Shown here piece by piece: positions 5,411-13,274 of a stretch of DNA of 41,141 nt; within the stretch, counting starts at the first letter, position 1, and every line of letters starts with the position of its first letter. This DNA is from Candidatus Zipacnadia bacterium (lineage in GTDB: Bacteria > Armatimonadota > Zipacnadia > Zipacnadales > UBA5352). The stretch spans positions 1-41,141 of the forward strand of contig JALGSW010000072.1 of the NCBI GenBank assembly GCA_029821635.1. The letters run 5' to 3'. A program made the translations under genes and the position numbers. The notes beneath the pieces are model-generated. The model was not told the DNA's origin. It did no database searches and was given only the letters and a program-made list of their open reading frames with translations.

Positions 5411-6826
5411 ATGGCCATGGAGCCCATGATCGGACTGGAAGTTCACGTCCAACTCGACACCGACTCGAAGATCGCGGAGCCCAACTCCAACGTCTGCCCG
5501 ACCTGCCTCGGCCTCCCCGGCTCCCTGCCGGTGCCGAACCGCAAAGCCGTCGAGTACGTCATCCTCACCGGCGCGGCGCTGGGCTGCAGCGTCGCCGAAC
5601 GCTGCCGGTTCGCGCGGAAGAACTACTTCTACCCGGACCTGCCCAAGAACTTCCAGATATCCCAGTACGATGAGCCGCTCACCTTCGGCGGCTACATCGA
5701 CCTGATCGTGGATGGCGAGCCCGTGCGCATCCGCGTCCGGCGCGCGCACCTCGAAGAGGACACCGGCAAGAACATCCACCTCGCGTCAGGCTCCACGCTG
5801 GTCGAATACAACCGCGGCGGGACCCCGCTGATGGAGGTCGTCACCGAGCCGGACTTCACCACCGCGGAGCAGTGCCGCGAGTACCTCACGCAACTGCGGC
5901 TGATCCTGCGCGGCATCGGCGTCTCCACCGCGAACATGGACGAGGGCGCGATGCGCGCCGAGCCAACCGTGAACCTCAACGACCGCCAGACGGGTGAGGC
6001 CACGCCGACTGTCGAGATCAAGAACCTCAACTCCATCCGCTCGGTCTACGAGGCGGTCAAGTACGAGATCGCCCGCCAGCGCAAAGCCGTCAAGGAAGGG
6101 CGCGAGGGCGAACTGTTCCAGCAGACGCGCCGCTGGGACGAGAACAACGGCGTCACCGCGCTGATGCGGCGCAAAGAGACCTCCGACGACTACATGTACT
6201 TCCCCGAGCCCGACCTGGTGCCGTTGGAGCCGGACCCGGACTGGGTCCGCGAGATTGTCGGGAGCTGCCCCGAGTTGCCCGCAGCGCGCTGCGAGCGCTT
6301 CTGCGCCGAGTACGAGCTGCCCGAGTACGATGCGGGCGTGCTGACCGAGACGCGGGAGCTTGCCGACTACTTCGAGGACGCCTGTAAAGCCTTCGGCGGC
6401 GCGGCCAAGACCGTCAGCAACTGGGTGATGGGCGATCTGACGAGCCTGCTCAACGAGGCGAACATTGGGATCGCGGACAGCACGGTCTCGTGCGAGAAGC
6501 TCGCGGAGCTGCTGCGGCTCATCGACGACAACGTGATCTCCGGGAAGATCGCCAAGGATGTGCTGGCGACGATGTTCGAGACCGGCAAGTTGGCGGCGGA
6601 GATCGTGGCGGATGAGGGGCTCGAGCAGATCTCCGACACCGGCGCGCTGGAGAGCGTGATCGACGAGGTGATCGCCGAGAACCCCGGCCCGGTGCAGGAC
6701 GTGCGCGACGGGAAGGGCAAGGCGATCGGCTTCCTCGTAGGGCAGGTCATGAAGAAGACGCAGGGGCAGGCGAATCCGGGCATGGTGAACGAGATGCTGC
6801 GGGCGAGAGTGGAAAGTGAAGGGTGA
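5411..6826 (+). CDS. gatB: Aspartyl/glutamyl-tRNA(Asn/Gln) amidotransferase subunit B
   Basis: GatB is the kinase/transamidation-recognition subunit of GatCAB, which converts Glu-tRNA(Gln) or Asp-tRNA(Asn) to the amidated form. The 471-residue product has the family hallmarks: MIGLEVHVQLDTDSKI at the start, CPTCLGLPGSLPVPN, FYPDLPKNFQISQYD, EYNRGGTPLMEVVTEPD, RAEPTVNLN, and a C-terminal helical/YqeY-like tail ending with AIGFLVGQVMKKTQGQANP. Start ATG 5411 follows taaggtga at normal spacing; the track start at 5321 adds 30 residues of non-conserved sequence. gatA and gatC are not in the window. The last residues (VESEG) and following bases are an AG-rich motif found at other gene ends. Confidence 0.97.
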   Translation: MAMEPMIGLEVHVQLDTDSKIAEPNSNVCPTCLGLPGSLPVPNRKAVEYVILTGAALGCSVAERCRFARKNYFYPDLPKNFQISQYDEPLTFGGYIDLIVDGEPVRIRVRRAHLEEDTGKNIHLASGSTLVEYNRGGTPLMEVVTEPDFTTAEQCREYLTQLRLILRGIGVSTANMDEGAMRAEPTVNLNDRQTGEATPTVEIKNLNSIRSVYEAVKYEIARQRKAVKEGREGELFQQTRRWDENNGVTALMRRKETSDDYMYFPEPDLVPLEPDPDWVREIVGSCPELPAARCERFCAEYELPEYDAGVLTETRELADYFEDACKAFGGAAKTVSNWVMGDLTSLLNEANIGIADSTVSCEKLAELLRLIDDNVISGKIAKDVLATMFETGKLAAEIVADEGLEQISDTGALESVIDEVIAENPGPVQDVRDGKGKAIGFLVGQVMKKTQGQANPGMVNEMLRARVESEG

Positions 6827-6891
6827 AGAGTGAAGACGGGGACGGCTACCTCACCCCCCGGAACCCTCTCCCTGGCGAGGCCACCTGAGCC

Positions 6892-7290
6892 ATGATCTCC
6901 GATCGCGCCGAGCGATGGATCGCGGATGCGCGCATCGACCTCGAAGCAGCACGCGTGCTCTCACAGCACGTCATCGCCAACCACGCCATCTTCCACGCCC
7001 GGCAGGCCGTCGAGAAGCTCCTCAAGTGCGGCTACCCGATCATGCTCACGCGGCCCATGCCCCGCGAACACTCCCTGCAGGCGATGGTCCACGACGTCTT
7101 CGGGAGGATACCCGAGCCGATCTGGGCAATCATCAAGAAGCTGAACCCGTTCTACATGTCCACGCGCTACGTCGATGCCGCCGGCGGGCCACCCTCGGAG
7201 CAGTTTGAGCCTGAGGACGCGCACGAAGCCGTCGAGCTGGCACAGGAGGCCTTCGAGTGGATCGAGGCGCAGTACCGCGAGAAGAGCTGA
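6892..7290 (+). CDS. HEPN-domain protein (HepT-like toxin candidate)
   Basis: This 132-residue all-helical protein matches the HEPN family (PF05168 type): an N-terminal helix with AERWIADARIDLEAARVL, then HAIFHARQAVEKLLK, the conserved pairing helix. R54 and H60 (RPMPREH) could form the R-x4-6-H RNase motif of toxic HEPN proteins, although spacing and context differ between subfamilies. The next gene encodes a minimal nucleotidyltransferase that overlaps it by 34 bases, the classic HEPN/MNT toxin-antitoxin arrangement in which the MNT protein AMPylates the HEPN protein. Whether this pair is an active toxin system or a housekeeping HEPN/MNT pair cannot be seen from sequence. A partial C-rich repeat lies at 6850-6885, just upstream. 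Confidence 0.85.
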   Translation: MISDRAERWIADARIDLEAARVLSQHVIANHAIFHARQAVEKLLKCGYPIMLTRPMPREHSLQAMVHDVFGRIPEPIWAIIKKLNPFYMSTRYVDAAGGPPSEQFEPEDAHEAVELAQEAFEWIEAQYREKS

Positions 7291-7610
7291 TCGAGGAGAT
7301 TCGCCGGTTCATGCGGCGCATCGGGGTCGAGCACGCGATCTTCTTCGGCTCGCGCCAGCGCGGCGATGAGCGCCCGCACTCGGACCTGAACCTCGTGCTG
7401 CTCGACGAACGCTTCGCCGGGCGGTCGCTCGGCAAGCTGCTGCCCGAACTGCAGCAGGCGTGGAAAATCGACGTGCAGGTGGAGCTGCTCCCCTGCTCGC
7501 CCGAGGAGTTCGTGGAGATGCAGGAGTGGAACACGCTGGCGTGCGAGGCCTGCGAGAGCGGCCTGCACATACACCTTGACGAGGCCGCGAACGAGGAGAG
7601 CGACCGATGA
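7257..7610 (+). CDS. MNT-family minimal nucleotidyltransferase (antitoxin candidate)
   Basis: This 117-residue protein starts at GTG 7257, inside the HEPN gene, with aggagg 7 bases upstream. AIFFGSRQRGDERPHSDLNLVLL is the nucleotidyltransferase signature: G31-S32 and the first metal Asp, D43, are present. In canonical MNT proteins the motif is SDxDL; here it is SDLNL, so the second carboxylate is N45. That would weaken metal binding and AMP transfer, so the protein may neutralise its partner by binding alone, or act at low activity. Its stop overlaps the start of the FAD oxidoreductase gene (ATGA), so all three genes appear translationally coupled. Confidence 0.85.
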   Translation: MDRGAVPREELIEEIRRFMRRIGVEHAIFFGSRQRGDERPHSDLNLVLLDERFAGRSLGKLLPELQQAWKIDVQVELLPCSPEEFVEMQEWNTLACEACESGLHIHLDEAANEESDR

Positions 7611-8899
7611 GCGACGCAGTGAACTTCGATGCGCTGGACGTTGCCGCCGAAGCCGAGGTCGTCGTGGTGGGAGGCGGGCCGGGCGGACTGTGCGCGGCCG
7701 TCGCCGCCGCTGAGGAGGGCGCGGACACGCTGCTGATCGAGCGCTACGGCTTCCTCGGCGGGATGGCCACCGCGGGGCTCGTGAACCCGTTCATGACGTG
7801 GATGGCGGGCGGGCAGCCGATCATCCGCGGGCTCTTCGAGCGCATTACGCAGCGCCTCGACGACTACGGCGGCTGGGGCGGCCCGAAGCAGCCGTCGGCC
7901 TTCGACGACGAGCTGTTCAAGTTCGTGGCAGAGGACCTGTGCGAGGAAGCGGGCGTGCGGCTGCAGCTCCACACGATGCTCGCGGACGTGGAAGTGGCCG
8001 ATGGGCGCGTGCAGCGGATCGCCACGCTCAGCAAGTCCGGCCTGCGGCAGGTGTGCGGGGAGCTCTTCATCGACGGGACCGGCGACGGCGACCTCGCCGC
8101 ATGGGCGGGCGCGGAGGTCAAGATCGGCCGCGAGGAGGACGGGCACTGCCAGCCGATGACGCTGTGCTTCCGCATGATGAACGTGGACCTCGACCGCATG
8201 CCCTCGCGGGCTGAGATCAACGCACTCTACGACGCCGCGAAGGAGCGCGGGGAGATCGACAACCCGCGCGAGAACGTGCTCAAGTTCTTCACCACGCACG
8301 ACCGCGAGGTGCACTTCAACACCACGCGCGTGGTCATGCACGACGCCACGAACGCCGAGGACATGACCGACGCGGAGCTGGTCGGGCGGCGGCAGGTGCG
8401 GCAGATGGTACGCTTCCTGCGCGACGAGGTCGCGGGCTTCGAGGAGGCGTGGCTCGAGGAGATGGCGCCGCAGATCGGCATCCGCGAGAGCCGCCGGGTG
8501 ATGGGCGATCACGTGCTGAGCGTCGATGAAGTGCTGGAGGCGCGCAAGTTCGACGACGGGATCGCACGCGGCTCCTACGGCGTGGACATCCACAACCCGG
8601 CCGGTACCGGGACCGACATCAGGCACCTGCCGCCTGGCGAGGCCTACGACATCCCCTACCGCTGCATCACTCCGCGGGGCTTCGACAACATGCTCATTGC
8701 CGCGCGCTGCATCTCCTGCGACCACGCCGCACACAGCTCGATGCGCGTCATGCCGATCGTGATGGCGATCGGCGAGGCGGCAGGCTGCGCGGCACAGATG
8801 GCGCTGGAGGGCGGCGACGTGCGCGGCGTGGACACGCAGGCGCTGCGTGGGAAGCTGGTCGGGCGCGGGGCGAGCATCTACGGATTGAGTGAGGAGTAG
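7607..8899 (+). CDS. FAD-dependent oxidoreductase (FAD_oxidored family)
   Basis: This 430-residue protein has an N-terminal dinucleotide-binding fold, VVVVGGGPGGLCAAVAAAEEG with the acidic end LLIERYGFLGG, followed by the GGMATAGLVNPF motif typical of the FAD_oxidored family (PF12831). A second FAD contact, FIDGTGDGDLAAWAGA, is at about residues 155-172. The C-terminus has NMLIAARCISCDHAAHSSMRV and MAIGEAAGCAAQMAL, usual for the family. Substrate is unknown; in sugar-degrading bacteria these often lie near carbohydrate genes. No signal peptide is seen. It overlaps the MNT gene by 4 bases, an unexpected coupling. Confidence 0.9.
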   Translation: MSDAVNFDALDVAAEAEVVVVGGGPGGLCAAVAAAEEGADTLLIERYGFLGGMATAGLVNPFMTWMAGGQPIIRGLFERITQRLDDYGGWGGPKQPSAFDDELFKFVAEDLCEEAGVRLQLHTMLADVEVADGRVQRIATLSKSGLRQVCGELFIDGTGDGDLAAWAGAEVKIGREEDGHCQPMTLCFRMMNVDLDRMPSRAEINALYDAAKERGEIDNPRENVLKFFTTHDREVHFNTTRVVMHDATNAEDMTDAELVGRRQVRQMVRFLRDEVAGFEEAWLEEMAPQIGIRESRRVMGDHVLSVDEVLEARKFDDGIARGSYGVDIHNPAGTGTDIRHLPPGEAYDIPYRCITPRGFDNMLIAARCISCDHAAHSSMRVMPIVMAIGEAAGCAAQMALEGGDVRGVDTQALRGKLVGRGASIYGLSEE

Positions 8900-8932
8900 A
8901 AGGGGAAGAGTTAAGAGGGGCGGTTGACGGCG

Positions 8933-9114
8933 CCTCACCCCCCCGGCCCCCCTCTCCCTTGCGCCATAGACAGCATGGCGCTACGAAAGAGGGGGGAGGA
9001 CGGCGGACGGCAGCGCCACATTGTCGTTCGTGGCGCAGGCATCCCTGCCTGCGGTCGTTACGACAACGGCTGACGGCGAAGGCGACGGCTGACAGGCTGG
9101 AAAGCCTGTCCTAC
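8933..9114. repeat. Cluster of family C, B and A palindromes
   Basis: Family C copy 4 is at 8933-8999 with an inner hairpin gcgccat/atggcgc (8961-8967 with 8975-8981). A family B copy is at 9025-9060, whose stem cgcaggca/tgcctgcg has an A-T pair where the other copies have T-A. A family A arm is at 9090-9114. No gene is seen in 8900-9145. Confidence 0.9.
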
Positions 9115-9145
9115 GAACGGAAACGGCCGCAGGGGGTGATGGACC

Positions 9146-10030
9146 ATGCTGGGGGCATTCGCAGGCGTATTCTTCGGGGTGATGATCCTCACCGCGATCC
9201 TGCTCATGATGGGATGGGCGGTGTGGCGGATCTTCGGCCTGTGTGTCGAAGATAAGGTCATCAGCTTCGTCGAGATGATCGTCATCATCGTCGTCATGTT
9301 CGGCCTCATGGGCATGGCCATGGGGCTCAAGTCGGTCGTTGGTCTCGGCGCGCTCATCCTCCTCTTCCTGCTCCTGCTCTTCATCCCGTTCATCCCGCGC
9401 GTGTCGCAGGCCGTGCGGCTGCGGCAGATGATCCGCAGCGACATCGCCGGCTACGAAGCCGCCCTCAAGCGCAACCCCGAAGTGCCCTACCCGCACCGCA
9501 GGCTCGGCGACATCTACCTCGAACACGAGCACTTCGACCGCGCGATCGAGCACTACCAGGCCTACGTGGAGTCGGTCGAGGCGAAGCCGGACGTGCGCTA
9601 CCGCCTCCAGCGCGCACTTCAGACGCGGCGGCGCAAGGAGATGGGCCTGCGCGCCTGCCCGTCGTGCGGCACCGAGAACCTGGGCCGCGCCACCCGCTGC
9701 GAGAGCTGTGGCGTCTACCTCAAGGGCGCGCGGGAGATCGTGGACGCTATGACCGCGCCGGAGATGATGCGCCGCTGGAAGTGGCTGATCGTCGCGTTCT
9801 TCGTGCCCGGCCTCATCATCGGCCTGCTGGAGAGTGTCATCCCGCCCGTGATCAGCCTCTTCCTGCTCGCCTGCAGCGTCATCGCCACCGCCATCTTCCT
9901 CTACGGCCTCGCGCGGGAGGAGCGCAACCGCATCGTGCGCGAGGGCATGACGCCGCAGGAGCGGGTGATCGCATCAATGCCCGATCCGCCCAACGTCAGA
10001 GGCCTTGACGAAAACGTGGGAGACGAGTAG
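9146..10030 (+). CDS. Membrane protein with TPR-like segment and zinc ribbon (paralogue 1)
   Basis: This 294-residue protein begins with two or three TM segments (about residues 3-30 and 42-88, including LGALILLFLLLLFIPFI). A soluble TPR-like part follows, about 95-165 (YEAALKRNPEVPYPHRRLGD, FDRAIEHYQAYVE). Next is a four-cysteine zinc ribbon, CPSCG and CESCG (C171, C174, C185, C188), then two more TM segments (WLIVAFFVPGLIIGLLE and a later block) and a charged tail. No known family name is recognised. The next gene encodes a paralogue with the same order of parts. A scaffold or sensing role at the inner membrane is possible but not shown. ATG 9146 follows ggggtgatgg. Confidence 0.75.
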   Translation: MLGAFAGVFFGVMILTAILLMMGWAVWRIFGLCVEDKVISFVEMIVIIVVMFGLMGMAMGLKSVVGLGALILLFLLLLFIPFIPRVSQAVRLRQMIRSDIAGYEAALKRNPEVPYPHRRLGDIYLEHEHFDRAIEHYQAYVESVEAKPDVRYRLQRALQTRRRKEMGLRACPSCGTENLGRATRCESCGVYLKGAREIVDAMTAPEMMRRWKWLIVAFFVPGLIIGLLESVIPPVISLFLLACSVIATAIFLYGLAREERNRIVREGMTPQERVIASMPDPPNVRGLDENVGDE

Positions 10031-10072
10031 AAGACAGCAACGGAAGCAACGGCAGCGCCGGCGGGGCGAGCC

Positions 10073-10195
10073 GTTGCCCAGTCGTATGGAGCGGAGGGGC
10101 TTTAGCCGCTCCGAGAGCCCTGCGTTCGTTCCGTTGGATGCTGCGCGAACGGCCGACGCATCTAAACGGCAGATGCGTCGCTCCAGACGGCAAGC
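10073..10195. repeat. Family E composite of two hairpins, copy 2
   Basis: This is the partner of 1363-1486. Hairpin 10088-10112 is identical in its core, while hairpin 10155-10179 has gacgcatct/agatgcgtc, a T-A pair in place of C-G. The spacer between the hairpins has diverged, but gcgcgaacggccgacgcatc is kept. No gene in 10031-10229. Confidence 0.9.
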
Positions 10196-10265
10196 GACAG
10201 CGACTGACGACAGAAGGGCATGATAGGCTATCCTTGAGGCATTCGGCAGGACTGCCATCGCGGTC

Positions 10266-11015
10266 GTGGCCCTCGTGGGCGTGCTGCTGATCGTGGGCGG
10301 CGCGATCTTCCGGCTGTTCGGCCTCTATATGACCGACCGCGTGCTCAACGGCATGGAATTCGCGGTCATCCTCTGCGCGCTGCTGCTGCTGCTGGGCGGG
10401 GCGATCGCGGTCGGCGGACCGCTGTCGCTGGCGCTGCTCTTGTTGGTGGCCGCGCTGGCGCTGCTGATCACGCTGATGCCGCAGATCTCGGCAAAGGTCC
10501 GCGGCTACACGCTCATGCGCGACGACATCCGCCGCTACGAAGAGGCGCTGCGGCGGCAGCCGGACATACCCTTCCCGCACCTGAAGCTCGCCGAGATCTA
10601 CCGTCAGCAGGAGGACTGGGACCGGGCGATCGAGCACTATCAGGCATACATCGCGATACACGAGATCAGCGCGGACCCCAAGCGCCATCTGGAGCGCTGT
10701 CTGGAGCGCAAGCGTATCCGGGACATGGGCCTGCGCCGCTGCCCGGTGTGCGGGGCGGAGAACAAGCGCACGAACTCGCGCTGCGTCGAATGCGACTTCT
10801 ACCTCAAGGGCATGGCGGAGATCATGGAGGCGCTGACCACGCCGGATATGATGCGGCTGTGGAAGTGGCTGGCCGTGGTCTTCCTGGTGCCCGCGGTCGC
10901 GATCGGGCTGCTCGCGCAGATCATCCCGCCGGCAGCAACTGTGGGGATGCTCGCGTGCAGCATCGTCGCGACACTGTTTTTCCTGTACGGACGCATGAGA
11001 CCCGAAGGAGGCTGA
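10266..11015 (+). CDS. Membrane protein with TPR-like segment and zinc ribbon (paralogue 2)
   Basis: This is a 249-residue paralogue of the preceding membrane protein. It has N-terminal TM segments, YEEALRRQPDIPFPHLKLAE and WDRAIEHYQAYI, a CPVCG/CVECD ribbon, MMRLWKWLAVVFLVP and a final TM. The formal start is GTG 10266. The frame is open back to 10227, and the codons from ATC 10230 (ILEAFG, then VGVLLIVGGAIFRLFGL) align without gaps with the first paralogue's MLGAFA, then LLMMGWAVWRIFGL, so its ATG corresponds to ATC here. Either AUC is used, or GTG 10266 gives a shortened first TM, or the copy has lost its start. Spacing to the UroD-like gene is 8 bases, so they are probably co-transcribed. 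Confidence 0.75.
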   Translation: MALVGVLLIVGGAIFRLFGLYMTDRVLNGMEFAVILCALLLLLGGAIAVGGPLSLALLLLVAALALLITLMPQISAKVRGYTLMRDDIRRYEEALRRQPDIPFPHLKLAEIYRQQEDWDRAIEHYQAYIAIHEISADPKRHLERCLERKRIRDMGLRRCPVCGAENKRTNSRCVECDFYLKGMAEIMEALTTPDMMRLWKWLAVVFLVPAVAIGLLAQIIPPAATVGMLACSIVATLFFLYGRMRPEGG

Positions 11016-11023
11016 CGGCCCTG

Positions 11024-12097
11024 ATGCCTGCGGAGATGTCCCCCCGAGAGCGCGTTCTGACTGCAATGCGGCGCGAGAAGCCCGATCGCGTGCCCAGGGA
11101 GTGGAGCTTCACGCCCGCGGTGCAGGAGGAGTTCGTGCGGCAGACCGGATCGACGAACGCGGCCGAGTACTTCGGCTTCGAGCGCCGCGGCGTGGGATTC
11201 AGGGGACCGGAGACGCTGCCGGACTTCTCACGCTGGTTCCCCGGGGGCATCCCCGAGAACGCGACGCTCGGCGAGTACGGGACCGGGAGCGTGCCCGCTG
11301 GCTTCTACCACTTCACCGGCAAGATCTACCCGCTGGAGCACACGGACACGGTGGAGGAGTTGGAGGAGTACCCGTGGCCGGACTTCACGCCGATCGAGCG
11401 GCACGAGCACCTCGAACAGCATGTGGCCGACCTGCACGCGGCTGAGTGGTTCGTCTCGGGCAGCGTCGGGCATATCTGGGAGACCGCGTGGCAGATGCCG
11501 CGGATGGAGAAGCTGATGGAGGCGATGGTGCTCGATCCGCCCTACGCGGCCCACATCTTCGACCGCATCACGGAGAATCAGGCCTTCGCGGCAAAGCGCT
11601 TCGCCCAGGCGGGCTGCGACATGATCCACTGCGGCGATGACATCGGGATGCAGGACAGGCTGATGATGAGCCCGAAGATGTGGCGTGAGTGGCTCAAGCC
11701 GCGCTGGCGTCACGTCATCAAGTCCGCGAAGGATGAGAACCCCGACCTGCTCGCGTGGTATCATTCGGACGGTGACGTGCGCGAGGTGATCGAGGACCTG
11801 ATCGAGATCGGCTTCGACATCCTCAACCCCGTGCAGCCCGAGTGCATGGACCCGGCCGCACTGAAGCGCCAGTACGGCGACAGGATCGGGTTCTGGGGCT
11901 GCATCGGCACGCAGACGACGATGCCTTTCGGCACCCCGGACGACGTGCGGGAGGCCGTGAAGTGGACGGTCGCGAACGTGGGCTACGATGGCGGACTGCT
12001 GATCGCGCCGACGCACGTGCTGGAGCCGGACGTGTCGTGGGAGAACATCATGGCGCTCCATGAGGCGGTGGAAGAGTATGGCGTATACCAGGATTAG
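11024..12097 (+). CDS. Uroporphyrinogen decarboxylase-like protein (UroD/MtaA superfamily)
   Basis: This 357-residue TIM-barrel protein starts SPRERVLTAMRREKPDRVP, the usual opening of UroD-like methyltransferase-type proteins. It continues with VSGSVGHIWETAWQM, AGCDMIHCGDDIGMQ, LLAWYHSDGDV (cf. the H.cGd motif), DILNPVQPECMD and FWGCIGTQTTMPFGTPDDV. Long acidic loops and absence of haem-synthesis neighbours point to the divergent group that includes corrinoid methyltransferases and many uncharacterised proteins of plant-polymer degraders, not to haem synthesis. ATG 11024 is chosen; ATG 11036 is an alternative. An aaggagg site overlaps the end of the preceding gene. It overlaps the lipoprotein start by 20 bases. 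Confidence 0.85.
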   Translation: MPAEMSPRERVLTAMRREKPDRVPREWSFTPAVQEEFVRQTGSTNAAEYFGFERRGVGFRGPETLPDFSRWFPGGIPENATLGEYGTGSVPAGFYHFTGKIYPLEHTDTVEELEEYPWPDFTPIERHEHLEQHVADLHAAEWFVSGSVGHIWETAWQMPRMEKLMEAMVLDPPYAAHIFDRITENQAFAAKRFAQAGCDMIHCGDDIGMQDRLMMSPKMWREWLKPRWRHVIKSAKDENPDLLAWYHSDGDVREVIEDLIEIGFDILNPVQPECMDPAALKRQYGDRIGFWGCIGTQTTMPFGTPDDVREAVKWTVANVGYDGGLLIAPTHVLEPDVSWENIMALHEAVEEYGVYQD

Positions 12098-13124
12098 CCG
12101 GCTTGCAGTGCTCGTGCTGGCCCTGGCCGGGCTGGCGATGGCGGGCGGCTGCATATTCGTGGACGCCCAGTTCTCGATGGCCCCCAATGGGGCGACGAGC
12201 GCGCGCATGGAGGCGGGCGTGCTCACGTCGATGATGGAGCAGGGCGAGGGCGACTTCACCACGGACATCGGCGAGACGCTCGCCGAGGGCAAGTGGCAGG
12301 AGCTGGAGGCTTTCGAGCGCGACCAATGGCATGTGCAGGCGTGGGAGGGCCAGGCCGGTCCGGGTGAGAGCCTCTTCGCCGAGGGCGCTGAGGCCACGCC
12401 GGAGTTCGGCACCGAGCAGCACCTGCTCAGCACGCTCTACACGTTTGAGATGGCGCTGCCAGCGGACCCCGTGATGCAGCCGCAGGCCGCCGAGGCGGCC
12501 GTCGAGCCGGCCGCAGAGCCGCCGGCGGCGGATGAGGGCGAGGTGCAGATCGAGGGCATGGAGGGCATGGACGAGGCGATGGGGGAGATGATGGCGGCCA
12601 TGATGAGCACCGGCGGCGCCGGCCTGCGCTTCTCCGTGGACCTGCCGGGCGAGATCCTCGGCACGAACGGCGAGGTCACCGCACCGTCGGTCGCGGCGTG
12701 GCACATCGACCTCAGCGCCGAGGAGCCGCCGTACGAGATGCTGAGCGCGCAGTCGCGGCTGCCGAACTGGCCGGTGATCGGGAAGCTCGGCGGGCAGTTG
12801 ACGCAGATGGGCCGCGCGGACCTGGTGTCGGCGCTGATCGCGGGCGTGCGCCGCGGCGTGCTGCCCGACCCGGTCAGCGACAACCCGATGGCCGCGGAGC
12901 TCAACACGCTGATGTACGTGCAGGCGCTGGACGTCATGACGGCGCTGGACGCCGCCGCGGGTGAGATGATCGCGAACGAGGTGCTGATGACGCTCGGGAT
13001 GGGCGGCAGCCCCGATCCGGCGATGATCGAGGAGATGGCGGTGCGGCTCGAGGGCACGGACCTGAGCGCGGAGATCAACGAGGGCGTCAAGGAGCGCCTG
13101 TTGGGGCTGCTGGGGGGCGGGTAG
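12078..13124 (+). CDS. Lipoprotein, LppM-like N-terminus
   Basis: This 348-residue predicted lipoprotein has signal peptide MAYTRISRLAVLVLALAGLA followed by MAGGC, a lipobox with the acylated cysteine near residue 25. The mature start CIFVDAQFSMAPNGATSARM resembles LppM/DUF3153-type domains (C..vda.f...pdG). An Ala/Glu/Pro-rich stretch and a methionine-rich run (MEGMDEAMGEMM) follow in the middle, then a mostly helical C-terminal part (VQALDVMTALDAAAGEMI). ATG 12078 lies inside the end of the UroD-like gene. The stop is only one base before a family A palindrome. Function unknown; probably anchored in the inner or outer membrane facing the periplasm. Confidence 0.7.
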   Translation: MAYTRISRLAVLVLALAGLAMAGGCIFVDAQFSMAPNGATSARMEAGVLTSMMEQGEGDFTTDIGETLAEGKWQELEAFERDQWHVQAWEGQAGPGESLFAEGAEATPEFGTEQHLLSTLYTFEMALPADPVMQPQAAEAAVEPAAEPPAADEGEVQIEGMEGMDEAMGEMMAAMMSTGGAGLRFSVDLPGEILGTNGEVTAPSVAAWHIDLSAEEPPYEMLSAQSRLPNWPVIGKLGGQLTQMGRADLVSALIAGVRRGVLPDPVSDNPMAAELNTLMYVQALDVMTALDAAAGEMIANEVLMTLGMGGSPDPAMIEEMAVRLEGTDLSAEINEGVKERLLGLLGGG

Positions 13125-13125
13125 C

Positions 13126-13246
13126 GTAGGACAGGCTTTCCAGCCTGTCAAACGGCGGCTGCGCGGGAACAAATGCGCCCCGTCAAGCGTGTACGGTAGT
13201 GGGGCGAGTAACGGCAACGGCCGACAGGCTGGAAAGCCTGTCCTAC
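13126..13246. repeat. Facing pair of family A palindromes
   Basis: The arm 13126-13150 (gtaggacaggctttccagcc...) faces 13223-13246. The 72-nt middle holds aaatgcgccccgtcaagcgtgt and gagtaacggcaacgg. The layout equals that at 537-610 but with an unrelated middle. The first arm starts one base after the lipoprotein stop. Confidence 0.92.
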
Positions 13247-13274
13247 GAACGACGTGTACGGCAAGCAGGAGATC

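Noticed and set aside
7133-8938. 601-residue minus-strand ORF opposite the FAD oxidoreductase
   Set aside because: His/Arg/Ala-rich shadow with no motif; the plus-strand gene is clear.
10005-10223. 72-residue ORF between the zinc-ribbon paralogues
   Set aside because: It lies across a family E repeat and has no features of its own.
11024-12097. True haem-pathway hemE
   Set aside because: The sequence belongs to the divergent UroD-like group with MtaA-like features, and no haem genes are near.
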